From: Neolewinella aquimaris
Lineage (GTDB): Bacteria; Bacteroidota; Bacteroidia; Chitinophagales; Saprospiraceae
Direction: 5' to 3'
Length of the DNA: 64,000 bases
Assembly: GCF_014197245.1 (NCBI RefSeq)
Contig: NZ_JACIFF010000001.1
Coordinates: forward strand, 992,001 to 1,056,000
Part shown: in pieces, positions 8,345 to 17,244 of the stretch
Position numbering within the stretch: position 1 is the stretch's first letter
How the letters are laid out: each line of letters begins with the position of its first letter
The notes under the pieces: generated by a model
Databases searched by the model: none
What the model saw: only the letters and a program-made list of their open reading frames with translations
Told to the model about the DNA's origin: nothing
Position numbers and translations under genes: made by a program

Positions 8345-9001
8345 CTACAGCACCGATTGCCTTGATCTGAGCTCAAAGGTGTGCAAGCCGGGTCCGTGCG
8401 GCCGGGTGATCAATTCGACGATCTCCTCAAATAGGGACGCATCCTCCGTAAAGCTGTTCTCCCCGAGATCGAGCACCACCACCGGCGTCTCACGCAGCGT
8501 GCGGAAATAGCTGAAGTAGGCTGACTGAACGGATGCCAGGTAGTCATCCTTCATATCCCGCTCGAAACTACGCCCCCGTCGGGCAATATTTGCCTGTAGT
8601 GCCTTCACCGGGCGGTGCAGGTACACGATCAGTTCCGGCTGGGGGAAATTGACATCCAGGGCGCGGAACAGGCGACCGAACAGACGAAATTCCTGCTCCG
8701 TCAGGCTGTTGCGGGCGAACAGCAGGGTTTTGATGAAAAGGTAATCGGAAATGGTACCCTGGGTAAACAGCTCGGGCCGCGTAAGCTCGTTCTGCAGTTG
8801 TTTATGCCGCTCGGCCATAAAGAAAAGCTCTACGGGAAAGGCGTACCGTTCGGGATCGCGGTAGAATAGCGACAGGAAGGGGTTGTCGTCAAACTCCTCC
8901 AAAATCAGCCTGCGGTTGAAGCGTTCGGCGAGCAGGGTAGCCAGCGTGGTCTTGCCGGCACCAATGTTGCCTTCAATAACGGTAAAGGGTGGAAGGGTCA
9001 T
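8345..9001 (-). CDS. Deoxynucleoside kinase family protein
   Basis: Phosphorylates deoxynucleosides for nucleotide salvage in the cytoplasm. The protein from ATG 9001 is 218 aa, usual for the dNK/dGK/dCK family. The P-loop is GNIGAGKTT at residues 11-19. It is followed by LEEFDDNPFL (substrate-site EE/D), ERYAFPVELFFMAERHKQ, a DRS-like region SDYLFIKTLLFARN, and the lid ARRGRSFERDM with several arginines. The open frame continues upstream into folK sequence, but the ATG at 9001 fits family N-termini. It is divergent from folK with only 14 nt between the starts. Confidence 0.88.
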   Translation of the reverse strand: MTLPPFTVIEGNIGAGKTTLATLLAERFNRRLILEEFDDNPFLSLFYRDPERYAFPVELFFMAERHKQLQNELTRPELFTQGTISDYLFIKTLLFARNSLTEQEFRLFGRLFRALDVNFPQPELIVYLHRPVKALQANIARRGRSFERDMKDDYLASVQSAYFSYFRTLRETPVVVLDLGENSFTEDASLFEEIVELITRPHGPGLHTFELRSRQSVL

Positions 9002-9004
9002 AGT

Positions 9005-9012
9005 TACATTTG
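9005..9012 (+). promoter_or_regulatory. -7 box overlapping the dNK/folK divergent gap
   Basis: TACATTTG fits TAnnTTTG exactly and ends 3 nt before the folK ATG. If used, the folK message would be leaderless or nearly so. No -33 match was found at the expected distance. Confidence 0.35.
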
Positions 9013-9015
9013 GGT

Positions 9016-9468
9016 ATGGCAAAACTAACCCTCTCCACCGGATCCAACGTCGGGGACCGACAATTCTACCTCGCGGAAGCACGATCGCTACTGGGTCAAC
9101 GGCTGGGAGAAATCCTCTTCGCAAGCGAGGTCCGGGAAACGGAGGCCTGGGGGTATACCGACCAGTCGCCCTTTCTGAATCAGCTACTAATCCTGGAATC
9201 TCCCGTCGCCGTTTCGGGCGAAGCCATCCGTCACGATCTCCACCGCGTACTCGACGTAACCCAGCAGATCGAGCACGAATTGGGTCGTACGCGTGATCTA
9301 TCCTGGGGACCCCGCACCCTCGACATCGATCTGATTTTCGTCGATGACCTTCGTTACGAGGACGAGCGCATCAGCCTCCCCCACCCCTGGTGGCGCCGGC
9401 GACCCTTCGTGCGGGAGTTATTGCCCCGCTTCCCCGCTCCCGAACTAGGCTTGTTCAGCGAATATTAA
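9016..9468 (+). CDS. folK: 2-amino-4-hydroxy-6-hydroxymethyldihydropteridine diphosphokinase
   Basis: HPPK transfers pyrophosphate from ATP to 6-hydroxymethyl-dihydropterin in folate synthesis. The 150-residue protein has the N-terminal LSTGSNVGDR, the FLNQ motif, the conserved RTRDLSWGPRTLDIDLIF signature (Arg and Asp residues for ATP and Mg2+) and LPHPWWRRRPFVRELL, where the family has LPHPxxxxRxFVLxPL. The ATG at 9016 is preferred over TTG 9010. The last 14 bp overlap the 3' end of the convergent lipoprotein gene. Confidence 0.93.
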   Translation: MAKLTLSTGSNVGDRQFYLAEARSLLGQRLGEILFASEVRETEAWGYTDQSPFLNQLLILESPVAVSGEAIRHDLHRVLDVTQQIEHELGRTRDLSWGPRTLDIDLIFVDDLRYEDERISLPHPWWRRRPFVRELLPRFPAPELGLFSEY

Positions 9469-10219
9469 CGTCGGTGTTCTCGATCACCGATAGGCGGGGC
9501 AATGCCCCCTCCGCGTACCGACGTCCTACGCTGGCGATATCCCGATCCTCGCCGTTGACGCCGTAATTGATGTAATCCTGAACGAGCACGCCGTTGATTC
9601 GCCGCTTGTTCGTGGCCTCCCGGAACCGGAGCCCCCCGTCGTTCACCTCAAAGGTATAGGCGAGGTAATCGAGTTCCCCCGTCGACCGATTGAAGAAATA
9701 GCGGTAAACGTCTTCAAAGTCGGCTCCCCCACCCTCCGGTGCGAAGGTGACGGCAACCTGATCGTACAACTGCTCTTTGATCGTAATGGTATCGAGCAAC
9801 TCCGCATGGGCGGCCGGGTCGTCCAGTCCGTAAGGAAGCATGAAAAAGTAGCGGACCGAGTTCACCGATTCCGCATAGGCGGCACTATCCTTCGCCGTCA
9901 GGACCACCATAGAATCGTTCACCCTTCGCTGCAGTCCCGTATTGTCCAGCAGGTCTACCACGTGGTTGCCGGTGGAGTCGGTAAAGTCACGCGTATAGGC
10001 AAATTTGCCCCCGTCCCTGCGGATGCCGTACTCCCGCTCCCGAAAGGTAAAGGTGATGTCGGTCGTTGCGAATCCCTCCATGCCGTGGGCCTGCACTGCC
10101 CGCTCGATTACCTCGGATGCGTTTTCCGCGGCAGGCTCAGTTTCCTCCTGGGCGGGTCCGCAGGTCCAAAGGATACACAGGAGTAGCCATAGAATCGGGT
10201 AAGTGCGAAGAATTGCCAT
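9455..10219 (-). CDS. Lipoprotein, DUF6503-like
   Basis: Predicted lipoprotein of unknown function (254 aa). The N-terminus MAILRTYPILWLLLCILWTC has a lipobox ending LWTC. After a short acidic linker comes a beta-rich domain (HGMEGFATTDITFTFRERE, YTRDFTDSTGNHVVDLLDN, VRYFFMLPYGLDDPAAH, YRYFFNRSTGELDYLAYTF). This layout resembles Bacteroidota DUF6503 proteins, some of which look like LolA-type lipid carriers, but function is not shown. It is divergent from the next lipoprotein gene, 42 nt apart, and overlaps folK by 14 bp at the 3' ends. Confidence 0.75.
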   Translation of the reverse strand: MAILRTYPILWLLLCILWTCGPAQEETEPAAENASEVIERAVQAHGMEGFATTDITFTFREREYGIRRDGGKFAYTRDFTDSTGNHVVDLLDNTGLQRRVNDSMVVLTAKDSAAYAESVNSVRYFFMLPYGLDDPAAHAELLDTITIKEQLYDQVAVTFAPEGGGADFEDVYRYFFNRSTGELDYLAYTFEVNDGGLRFREATNKRRINGVLVQDYINYGVNGEDRDIASVGRRYAEGALPRLSVIENTDVNIR

Positions 10220-10232
10220 ACGGTTGTTTTAC

Positions 10233-10240
10233 TAATTTTG
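10233..10240 (+). promoter_or_regulatory. -7 box for NTF2-like lipoprotein gene
   Basis: TAATTTTG fits TAnnTTTG exactly, 21 nt before the ATG at 10262. A TTG at 10213-10215 is a possible -33 element, with 17-nt spacing (short). Confidence 0.4.
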
Positions 10241-10261
10241 GGTTGGTACGTTGTCCACGGT

Positions 10262-10720
10262 ATGAAGTACATCCTGTGCGCCCTGCTTTCGGGAATTTTC
10301 CTCAGCACCTGCGGCCCCGCCCAGATGGAGGACGGACTTCCGGACGTTGAGAAAAGGATTTTGCGGGCCGAAAAGTTATTTAACGGGGCGTATGAGAACC
10401 TGGATGCGGCAATTATGGAACGCCTCCTGACCGAGGATTTTACCATTGGTTACGCGGATGCCGCACCTTCTAAGAACAGAGAACAATTCGTGGCCGAGCT
10501 CGGCAGCCTCCGCCAGGTTTTTCCCCACCTCCAGATAAGCATCGACAGCACGGTCTACACGGTGACCGAAGATCGGGTAACGGTGGTCGGCGTGAGGACT
10601 TTTACCTGGCAGCAGGAGGGGGTGACCGGAGAGCACAGGGAGTCGTTCGAAAACGTCTGGCACCTCGTCGGCAACCAGTGGAAGCTAGCCGCCACCACCC
10701 TCGCAAAATATCCCGAGTAG
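10262..10720 (+). CDS. Lipoprotein with SnoaL/NTF2-like (DUF4440-type) domain
   Basis: Small lipoprotein (152 aa). MKYILCALLSGIFLSTC is a signal peptide with lipobox LSTC. The mature part has the NTF2-like pattern: ekLFNGAYENLDAAIMERLL-type helix, LTEDFTIGYADAAP, HLQISIDSTVYTVTEDRVTVVG and a C-terminal W-containing strand VWHLVGNQWKLAATTL. Such domains act as binding scaffolds or small enzymes; the ligand is unknown. The frame is open from TTG 10238, but ATG 10262 places the signal peptide correctly. The next gene's ATG follows the stop directly (TAG-ATG), so the two are probably co-transcribed. Confidence 0.8.
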   Translation: MKYILCALLSGIFLSTCGPAQMEDGLPDVEKRILRAEKLFNGAYENLDAAIMERLLTEDFTIGYADAAPSKNREQFVAELGSLRQVFPHLQISIDSTVYTVTEDRVTVVGVRTFTWQQEGVTGEHRESFENVWHLVGNQWKLAATTLAKYPE

Positions 10721-11227
10721 ATGATCGACCTGGTCCTGCCCACGCCGGAGGAGTTGCGCGCTTTGCTGAGAAACCGGAAGCATTTTCGTGGTTTCGAGAT
10801 CGTACAAGAAGCGCTGCCTCCGCGGGTAATCCTCGATCAGAGCCGGTACTTTCCTACCTCGACGCCCCTAACCTACCGCTGGGCCGTGCCTCACCTGATC
10901 GTACTTGGCGAGGAAGACCGGGTGGTAGGGAGTATCGGAGGAAAGGGACTACTGCCGGGTGAGGAGGAGGTGGAACTGGGGTACAATGTCGCTCCCGCCT
11001 ACCGCGGTCGGGGCATAATGAAGCAAGCGATCCACCTAGTCATGGAAATGGCAAAAGGAGATGGGCTTGGCCTTATCGCCCATGTCGCACCGAGTAACCT
11101 CCCCTCACGGGCGGTGCTCACGGCAAACGGGTTTTCCCATGACGCGACCGTTTCCTGGCCCGTCGGTTTTGCGCTGGAGCGGTGGCGCTGGCCGTCACCT
11201 GATCAGCACGGCCCCCCCCTTGAATGA
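10721..11227 (+). CDS. GNAT family N-acetyltransferase
   Basis: Acyl-CoA-dependent N-acetyltransferase of unknown substrate (168 aa). The GNAT fold is visible as VVGSIGGKGLLPGEEEVELGYNV (beta 3-4), the acetyl-CoA loop YRGRGIMKQAIHLVMEM (R/QxxGxG/A type) and IAHVAPSNLPSRAVLTANGF (beta 5 and the SxxxxxxxGF end). It starts immediately after the lipoprotein stop. Its 3' end overlaps the convergent T9SS gene by 33 bp. Confidence 0.85.
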   Translation: MIDLVLPTPEELRALLRNRKHFRGFEIVQEALPPRVILDQSRYFPTSTPLTYRWAVPHLIVLGEEDRVVGSIGGKGLLPGEEEVELGYNVAPAYRGRGIMKQAIHLVMEMAKGDGLGLIAHVAPSNLPSRAVLTANGFSHDATVSWPVGFALERWRWPSPDQHGPPLE

Positions 11228-13540
11228 TTCCGGCTCCCCGGCAGCATTCCGGAAGGTAACATCCCACAGGTACCCGCCGGCCGGGCTGTTCGATCCGTTG
11301 TGCGTTCCGTCCCAGGCCCCTTCGAAGTCCTCCGTATAGTAGATCATTTCACCCCACCGGTTCCAGATGCGCAGTTGGTAATCGGTCGCTCCTTCCCAAA
11401 TCCCTTCCGGACGCCAGGAGTCGTTGAGGCCATCTCCGTTGGGGGTGAAGGCATTGGGTGCCGAAAAGGCATTTTTGAGCAACATTCGGATGTCCTTCGC
11501 CAGCGTATCCCGGCACCCGCTGGGGTGGTTGACCACCTGAGTGACGGTAAGCGTGGAAGTGTCGCGCAGGCGGTAGTTGAAATCCGGTCCCGGAGATGAA
11601 AAAATGGCGGTTCCGGTCCGGTCGGAGATCTCGTACCGCTGAGACGCGGAGGCCACGCTGCGATCGATAATGCGGACGTCCGGAAAGATATTACTGGGTT
11701 GCTCGGGCGAAAAATCGAAATCGGCCACCGGGGAGCCGCGCACGTCGATCAGCCGCTGAAAGGTGGTATCGACAAAGCACCCCCGGGGACTGGTAATACT
11801 CAGGTACACATCGAAGGTGCCGGTGTTCTCGTACACGTGCCGGGGATCACGCTCGTCCGATCGACCGCCGTCACCGAATTGCCAATCGAACGCATAGGTG
11901 TCGTCAATGGGAAACGATCGGTTGACGAACTGGTTGCCGTAAGGGGCGCATCCGAATGCGTCCGGCGGGTCGAGAATAATCGTGCGGGGGGCGGGAAAGT
12001 ACTCGACGATCGCAGTCTCCTCATCCTGGCAGCCGTTCTCGTCGGTGACCCGCAACTGGGCCGTAAAGGTACCGGGCGACCGGTACAGGTGTCTGGGCTC
12101 GAGCGACCGGGTGGAGGGAGAGGCGTCGCCGAAGTCCCACTCGTGGTTCGTGATCCGCTGTCCGCCCTGCGCCTCCGACAGGTTGGTGAACTCGATCGGT
12201 ATCGGATCGCAAACGACGGAGGTGGCGGTAAATTTGGCCTCTACCGGCGGGTAGACGCCCAGGAGGAACCGGGCCGTATCCTTGCAATTGTCCGCAAAGC
12301 TGTTACGGTTCAGCATCATGACCCCTTCGTAAGTGCCGAGCTCCTGGATGTCGGTGGTAAAATCACGGCTGTTGCTGGTGATCAATTGACCGCCCGGACC
12401 GATCATCTCCCAATCGTAGCTCAGGATAGAATTGATCAACGTGCTTTCGTTGACAATGGTGTTGAGGCCGGGTCCGCACTGCCGAATGAAAAACCGGCCC
12501 TGTTCATCGATTTCCGTTTCCAGCAGGTCGGCATTGACGGTGTTGCCGCAACGGGCGACGTTCAACTGAAATTCCCGCTTGGTTTCGCTGAGGAGGACGG
12601 GGTTGGGGCCCCTGCTCCACTCCTCGACGCATACGCCCAGTACGTGGGTACCCGGATAGATCGGGAAACCTTCGAGTAAGCCCGTGACCGGGTCGATCGT
12701 CAGGGTACTGCCGATGCCCAACTGGTTATCTACCGAGTAGCGGGGGGAAACCCAGGAAATGGGATCGTAGGGGTAAGGACTTTCCTCCAGCGGCACGATG
12801 TCGTCGAAGTAGGTAGCGGTTTCAAAACCGGTCTGACGGCCACCATCCGTTCCGCCACCGAGACGGGGATTGCAGAAGACGTAGGCGAGGCTGTCGCCGT
12901 CCTGGTCCGTTGCGCCCAGGTCGATCTGGAAGGGCTCGTCGATACAGATCGCAATCGGGGGGTCGATGTTAAACTCGGGGCTCGAACTCAGCCGTTGCTG
13001 GGCCGCCGGGGTGATCTGGATGAAGTAGGTTGCTCCGATACGCAGGGGATCGATGAGGTTTCGGATACTCTCGTTGCGGCAGCAGCGCTGGTAAACAAAG
13101 GTGTACGTCTCTTCGGAGATCGGCAACTCCTGAATGAAGGTATAAACGCCAATTTCCTGGCAGATCGGCTCGGTGATGACCAAGCAGGGATTACCGAGGT
13201 TGATCGGAACGGACTCAGAGCGGGCCAGCGTAATGCCGAGGGTGCGTATGAAATACCGATCCCCTGCGTAAATGCTGATGTGACCGGCCGATGAGGGCGC
13301 TTCTTCGGTTCCCCCTCCAGGATCTCCGTCGAATCCGGCTCCGGTACCGATGCAGTCGCGGTACATGTTGATCGTGATGCGGTACCGCAGTACCCCGGTC
13401 GTAGGATCGTCGTTCTTGTATCCCAGGCACTCATAGTGGAACTCCCCACCGACGATGTGATTAGCCAGTACACTCGCGGGTAACAGTGCCACCAGGAGGA
13501 GCACGGCAGTGCACCATCGGATACGGAGGTGAAGATTCAA
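11195..13540 (-). CDS. Secreted PKD-domain protein with T9SS type-B (gliding-motility-associated) sorting domain
   Basis: Large cell-surface or secreted protein (781 aa). It has a Sec signal peptide (RWCTAVLLLVALLPASVLA), then the N-terminal region NHIVGGEFHYECLGY with RITINMYRDC, which is common in this family. Two PKD domains follow (HEWDFGDASPSTRS near 475 and DWQFGDGGRSDERDP near 560). The C-terminal domain holds APNAFTPNGDGLNDSWRP, IWNRWGEMIYY and GAWDGTHNG, the CHU_C/type-B T9SS signal. It is a cargo of the T9SS; no secretion-machinery gene is in the window. Ligand or adhesion target is unknown. Confidence 0.9.
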   Translation of the reverse strand: MNLHLRIRWCTAVLLLVALLPASVLANHIVGGEFHYECLGYKNDDPTTGVLRYRITINMYRDCIGTGAGFDGDPGGGTEEAPSSAGHISIYAGDRYFIRTLGITLARSESVPINLGNPCLVITEPICQEIGVYTFIQELPISEETYTFVYQRCCRNESIRNLIDPLRIGATYFIQITPAAQQRLSSSPEFNIDPPIAICIDEPFQIDLGATDQDGDSLAYVFCNPRLGGGTDGGRQTGFETATYFDDIVPLEESPYPYDPISWVSPRYSVDNQLGIGSTLTIDPVTGLLEGFPIYPGTHVLGVCVEEWSRGPNPVLLSETKREFQLNVARCGNTVNADLLETEIDEQGRFFIRQCGPGLNTIVNESTLINSILSYDWEMIGPGGQLITSNSRDFTTDIQELGTYEGVMMLNRNSFADNCKDTARFLLGVYPPVEAKFTATSVVCDPIPIEFTNLSEAQGGQRITNHEWDFGDASPSTRSLEPRHLYRSPGTFTAQLRVTDENGCQDEETAIVEYFPAPRTIILDPPDAFGCAPYGNQFVNRSFPIDDTYAFDWQFGDGGRSDERDPRHVYENTGTFDVYLSITSPRGCFVDTTFQRLIDVRGSPVADFDFSPEQPSNIFPDVRIIDRSVASASQRYEISDRTGTAIFSSPGPDFNYRLRDTSTLTVTQVVNHPSGCRDTLAKDIRMLLKNAFSAPNAFTPNGDGLNDSWRPEGIWEGATDYQLRIWNRWGEMIYYTEDFEGAWDGTHNGSNSPAGGYLWDVTFRNAAGEPESFKGGAVLIR

Positions 13541-13888
13541 GGACTAAATTTTAAAGTGCAAACAATCTATGCGACAAAATACAGTTTCCTTAGCTGTACG
13601 GACGTCCGATCGATCCTTTCCCTTGTCGCACGGGCGTCGGTACGATATTATGTTCCCGCAATTACGGGCATGTGACCTTTTTAACCTTACCCTACACCAC
13701 CTGACCGGAGTTCCGGCCTGAGTGATCGCCGACTTTGCGTACCGCCCCACGGGGCAACGCTGCAACCCGCCTGGGTGGTCAAGTCAGGTACTAGCGACGG
13801 TAGAATATCGACTCAGGGGGATGCGTTTCACTCACCTACACCTCACCGCTTTTCTGCTTATTAGCAGGAAAGTCAGTAGATCATCTGA
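13541..13888. other. Intergenic region without a recognisable gene
   Basis: This 348-bp gap separates the divergent T9SS gene and the YrdC-like gene. A 73-codon minus-strand open frame (13544-13765) has no family signature, no signal peptide and a composition like random sequence. A short imperfect hairpin (CTTTTCTGCT / AGCAGGAAAG, about 13850-13873) lies before the YrdC-like start. No clear TAnnTTTG box was found. Confidence 0.4.
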
Positions 13889-14485
13889 ATGATTAGTACC
13901 GATACCAATTCTAATATGCTTCACCGTCCCCCACACCGGGGCATAGGCGCACTCTCAACGATTAAAGGTGGCGGCCTTGTGCTCCTACCAACGGCCAATT
14001 TATGGCAGCTGGTCACCGACGCGAGACAGTACAAATCAGTCAACCGGTTACTGGCGGTTTGCCCGCCCAACCGACTGAACAATCCCGAGCTGATCTTTGC
14101 CGACCGCGAGATGTTGCTCAGCTGGTTCCCCAACCTCCATCCGAAAATAGATACCCTCCTAAGCTACCACGGCCGGGTACTGACCGTCAAAGTGCCGGCA
14201 ACGGTGTCCGTCCCCGACTCCATGGTGGATCGCCGGGATGAAGTAGCCGTGCGCCTGGCGTTGGACAGCTTTTGTTACCGCCTTACGGAGGACCTCGAAG
14301 CCCCCCTGGCCGGCTGCCTGGCCCTCAGCGAGGTATCCGCCGGCCTGCCCACCCGCTTCGGAAAAATTCGCTCCGACGTCATGCGACAGGCCGATTTCAC
14401 CGTTCAACGTCGCCAACGCGATCAACTGGACACCCGCGCGGCGGTTACCATCCGCATGGACGACGACGAGCTGGAGTTTTTGTAG
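13889..14485 (+). CDS. Divergent Sua5/YciO/YrdC-domain protein
   Basis: The family makes threonylcarbamoyl-AMP for the tRNA t6A modification. Here GGGLVLLPTANLWQLVTDA matches the YrdC N-terminal strand-loop, where enzymes read VLPTDTLYGLxxDA. LLSYHGRVLTVKVP and RLALDSFCYRLTED match later segments. The acidic ends and key positions differ. The Thr-Asp/Thr-x-Tyr signature has become TANLWQL, the lysine-arginine substrate motif after the first strand reads LLAVCPPNR, and the TSAN-type serine motif reads ALSEVSAG. It may therefore be a paralogue with altered or lost activity. It is 198 aa, close to the YrdC-domain length. It precedes prfA by 42 nt and is probably co-transcribed with it. Confidence 0.7.
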   Translation: MISTDTNSNMLHRPPHRGIGALSTIKGGGLVLLPTANLWQLVTDARQYKSVNRLLAVCPPNRLNNPELIFADREMLLSWFPNLHPKIDTLLSYHGRVLTVKVPATVSVPDSMVDRRDEVAVRLALDSFCYRLTEDLEAPLAGCLALSEVSAGLPTRFGKIRSDVMRQADFTVQRRQRDQLDTRAAVTIRMDDDELEFL

Positions 14486-14527
14486 TGATGCGCCGTATCT
14501 TGGCCCGCCCCAGCCAAGCGCGCCCCT

Positions 14528-15592
14528 ATGATCGATCAGCTCGAAGCCATTTACCACCGTTTCAAAAACTTAGAAGAACAGCTTTCGGATCCCGAAATCA
14601 TCACCAACCCCGACCGCTTCACCCGGGTAAACAAGGAGTACGGTAAGCTCCGGCCGGTAGCTGAAACCTACCTTCGGTACAAGGACCTGACCGAAAACAT
14701 CACCTCCGCCGAAGCAATGCGCAAGGATCCCGATCCGGAAATGCGCGAAATGGCCCAACTCGAATACGATGAGCTGCGCGAGCAAAAGGAAGCCCTCGAC
14801 GAAGCAGTCAAGGTCATGCTCATCCCCAAAGACCCGGAAGACGAGCGTGACATCATCATGGAAATCCGCGGCGGTACCGGGGGCGACGAGGCTGCCATCT
14901 TCGCCGGAGACCTCTTTGATATGTACAAGCGGTACGTCGAAACCCAGGGCTGGAAGATCGAGGTGATCGACGAAAACGAAGGCACCGCCGGCGGCTACTC
15001 CAAGGTCGTCTTCGAGGTCCACGGCGACGACGTCTACAGCAGCCTAAAATTCGAGTCCGGCGTACACCGCGTACAACGGGTCCCGAAAACGGAAAGTCAG
15101 GGCCGCGTACACACCTCCGCGGCCACCGTAGCCGTGCTCGCCAAGGTCGAAGAAGAAGACGTCAATCTCAATAAGGCCGACCTCAAGATCGACACCTTCC
15201 GCGCATCCGGCGCCGGTGGACAGCACGTGAATAAAACGGAGTCCGCCATCCGGATCACCCACCTCCCCACCGGCATCGTATCGGAGAGCCAGGACGGCCG
15301 CAGCCAGCACAAAAACAAGGAAATTGCCATGGCCCAGCTGTACCGCCGGATCAAGGACGCCCAGGACTCCGCCGCCGCCTCGGAGCTGGCCAGCGCCCGC
15401 CGGTCACTCGTCGGCAGTGGCGACCGCAGCGAAAAGATCCGGACCTACAACTACCCCCAGAACCGGGTGACCGATCACCGCATCAACCTGACGTTGCACA
15501 GCCTCGATAAGATCGTCGCGGGCCACCTCGAACCCATCATCGAAGGCCTGCAGGTAGCCGAGAACGCGGAGAAAATGAAAGAAGGCATATGA
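14528..15592 (+). CDS. prfA: Peptide chain release factor 1
   Basis: RF1 terminates translation at UAA and UAG. The 354-residue protein has the coiled N-terminal domain, the stop-codon tripeptide PxT ([14 protein letters not shown]) and the GGQ loop ([18 protein letters not shown]) that enters the peptidyl-transferase centre. The length is normal. The PxT motif, rather than SPF, marks RF1, not RF2. A -7-like TATCTTGG lies 24 nt upstream (14496-14503). The stop overlaps the ATG of the next gene (ATGA), indicating translational coupling. Confidence 0.95.
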   Translation: MIDQLEAIYHRFKNLEEQLSDPEIITNPDRFTRVNKEYGKLRPVAETYLRYKDLTENITSAEAMRKDPDPEMREMAQLEYDELREQKEALDEAVKVMLIPKDPEDERDIIMEIRGGTGGDEAAIFAGDLFDMYKRYVETQGWKIEVIDENEGTAGGYSKVVFEVHGDDVYSSLKFESGVHRVQRVPKTESQGRVHTSAATVAVLAKVEEEDVNLNKADLKIDTFRASGAGGQHVNKTESAIRITHLPTGIVSESQDGRSQHKNKEIAMAQLYRRIKDAQDSAAASELASARRSLVGSGDRSEKIRTYNYPQNRVTDHRINLTLHSLDKIVAGHLEPIIEGLQVAENAEKMKEGI

Positions 15593-16110
15593 ATTCCGTC
15601 CTCCCCCTTCTCCTGACTATCCTGCTGGCGTATGCCTGCGATCCGGCCGCGCGCGAAGCCAAACGAGCCGCCGCCCGGGAACAGGTTACCACCTTCATTC
15701 TGGTTCGCCACGCCGAAAAAGGTTTTGGGGATGATCCGAATCTCACCCCCCAGGGCCAGGAACGCGCCCAGCGCCTCAGTGAAATGCTGAGTACGGAGGC
15801 CATCGACCGAGTCTACACAACCGATACCAAACGAACCCGGCAAACCGCCCAGCCCACCGCCGACGCGCACGGCCTCAAGGTCAACTTCTACAAAACCGAG
15901 GACCTCCCCTCCTTCGCCAGTCGCGTCAGGAGGGCCCACGTAGGGGAAACCGTGCTCATCGTAGGACACAGCAACACCACCCCGGAAGTAGCTAACCTGA
16001 TTGCCCGCAGCAGTGACCTGGACCGGTTCAGCGAACTGGATTACGGCAATCTGCTGATCGTCACCGTCCCGCCCACCGGTGAATCCCGGGTGCTGAAACT
16101 GCGGTACTAA
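15589..16110 (+). CDS. Histidine phosphatase family lipoprotein
   Basis: Phosphoglycerate-mutase-like (branch 1) phosphatase. The catalytic His lies in ILVRHAEKG (about residue 40) and the second His in [11 protein letters not shown] (about 125). The conserved Arg is in [11 protein letters not shown], and a DELDYGNL-type end follows. The N-terminus [17 protein letters not shown] reads as a lipoprotein signal, so the enzyme would act outside the cytoplasm. It starts inside the prfA stop (ATGA overlap) and is followed 3 nt later by the DUF819 gene. The physiological substrate is unknown; small secreted members of this family are often SixA-like or broad-range. Confidence 0.85.
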   Translation: MNSVLPLLLTILLAYACDPAAREAKRAAAREQVTTFILVRHAEKGFGDDPNLTPQGQERAQRLSEMLSTEAIDRVYTTDTKRTRQTAQPTADAHGLKVNFYKTEDLPSFASRVRRAHVGETVLIVGHSNTTPEVANLIARSSDLDRFSELDYGNLLIVTVPPTGESRVLKLRY

Positions 16111-16113
16111 ATT

Positions 16114-17244
16114 TTGCCGGTTGCCGACTGGTTCAGTCTAATTCTTGCCGTAGGGTTTCCCCTTCTGGCGGTACGGGCGGTACACCGCAATTGGGTGCCC
16201 CCCTGGTGCAGCAGCATCGTAGCGTGTTACGGGATCGGCATTGTGGTCAGCAACCTACGGCTCTGGTCCATCGATAAGGAGTTAATGGAACAACTGGCGG
16301 GGGGCGGAATGCTCATCGGACTTCCGCTGCTGCTGTTCTCCGTGCGCGTGGGGCAAAGTCTGCGCCACGCCCGCCGGATGATGCTGTCGTTCGTGCTGTG
16401 CTGCGTTTCCGGACTGTTCTTCACTTCGGTTGCGTGCTTCTTCTTCATCGACGAGCTGGCGGACAGCTGGAAGATTGCCGGTATGCTTACCGGGCTCTAC
16501 ACGGGCGGTACACCCAACGTTCAGGCGATCGGTTTGGCCCTGCGCGCGCCCGCCGAGTACCTGGTGCTGATTCAGGCCGCCGATATTTTACTGGGAGGCG
16601 CCTACCTGCTCGGTCTCGTAACCGTACTGCCCTCCCTTTACGGTCGGTTATTTCCCACGCTTACTCAGCAGACGGGCGGGGACGCGGGTGCAGTGCAAGA
16701 AGCCGAAAGCGTACCCTTTGGGCAAAGGACCCTACAGTTGGTCGCCGGCTTACTGGTGACCGGCACCGCAATAGTGATGTGCCGGTGGATCACCGGAGTA
16801 TGGCTGGACCCCACCATCATCATTCTGTTGGTCACGACCCTCAGTCTGCTGGTAACGGCCACCCCCCTCACAAATCGGATTGGAAACAGCTATCCGCTGG
16901 GAGAATATTTCGTCCTCATCTTTTGCGTAGCATTGGGCCTACTGGCGGACTTTCGCGCACTGGCGGCCGGCGGAATGGAACTTCTCTACTTTTCCGCCAT
17001 TGCCCTGATCGGCACTACCCTTTTGCACCTCCTGCTGTCCAAGCTTTTCGGTATCGATCGGGATACGGTAATCCTGAGCTACGTCGCCGCACTTTACGGT
17101 CCCGTGTTCGTGGTACAGGTGGCGGCGGCGATCCAAAACCGCGATTTGCTGGCGGCGGGGATCGGCGTCTCCCTAGTTGGGTTTGGAATCGGCAATTACC
17201 TCGGTATCGGTATCGCCTACCTGCTGCTTCACCTTACCGGCTAA
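16114..17244 (+). CDS. DUF819 family multi-pass membrane protein
   Basis: Predicted inner-membrane protein (376 aa) with about ten hydrophobic segments. The DUF819 hallmark region is GLYTGGTPNVQAIGLALRAP, followed by a cytoplasmic loop near residue 185 and a second half ending GNYLGIGIAYLLLHL. Function is unknown; the fold resembles secondary transporters. The start is uncertain: TTG 16114 overlaps a -7-like stretch (TAAATTTTG), but no ATG or GTG occurs before the first membrane segment. The hydrophilic loop (QTGGDAGAVQEAES) is encoded by dispersed-repeat copy 3. The last 72 bp overlap the convergent permease gene. Confidence 0.8.
   Translation: MPVADWFSLILAVGFPLLAVRAVHRNWVPPWCSSIVACYGIGIVVSNLRLWSIDKELMEQLAGGGMLIGLPLLLFSVRVGQSLRHARRMMLSFVLCCVSGLFFTSVACFFFIDELADSWKIAGMLTGLYTGGTPNVQAIGLALRAPAEYLVLIQAADILLGGAYLLGLVTVLPSLYGRLFPTLTQQTGGDAGAVQEAESVPFGQRTLQLVAGLLVTGTAIVMCRWITGVWLDPTIIILLVTTLSLLVTATPLTNRIGNSYPLGEYFVLIFCVALGLLADFRALAAGGMELLYFSAIALIGTTLLHLLLSKLFGIDRDTVILSYVAALYGPVFVVQVAAAIQNRDLLAAGIGVSLVGFGIGNYLGIGIAYLLLHLTG
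16675..16692 (-). repeat. Dispersed C-rich repeat, copy 3 (inside DUF819 gene, antisense)
   Basis: GGCGGGGACGCGGGTGCA on the plus strand is the exact complement of the core. Identity to copy 4 extends over 22 bp (16674-16695). It encodes part of a hydrophilic loop of the DUF819 protein. Confidence 0.8.

Noticed and set aside
11699-12679. 326-codon plus-strand frame opposite the T9SS type-B gene
   Set aside because: Shadow frame typical of GC-rich DNA; composition rich in V, G, D and R without domain or signal.
13544-13765. 73-codon minus-strand frame in the gap before the YrdC-like gene
   Set aside because: No signal peptide, no family pattern and no nearby promoter box.
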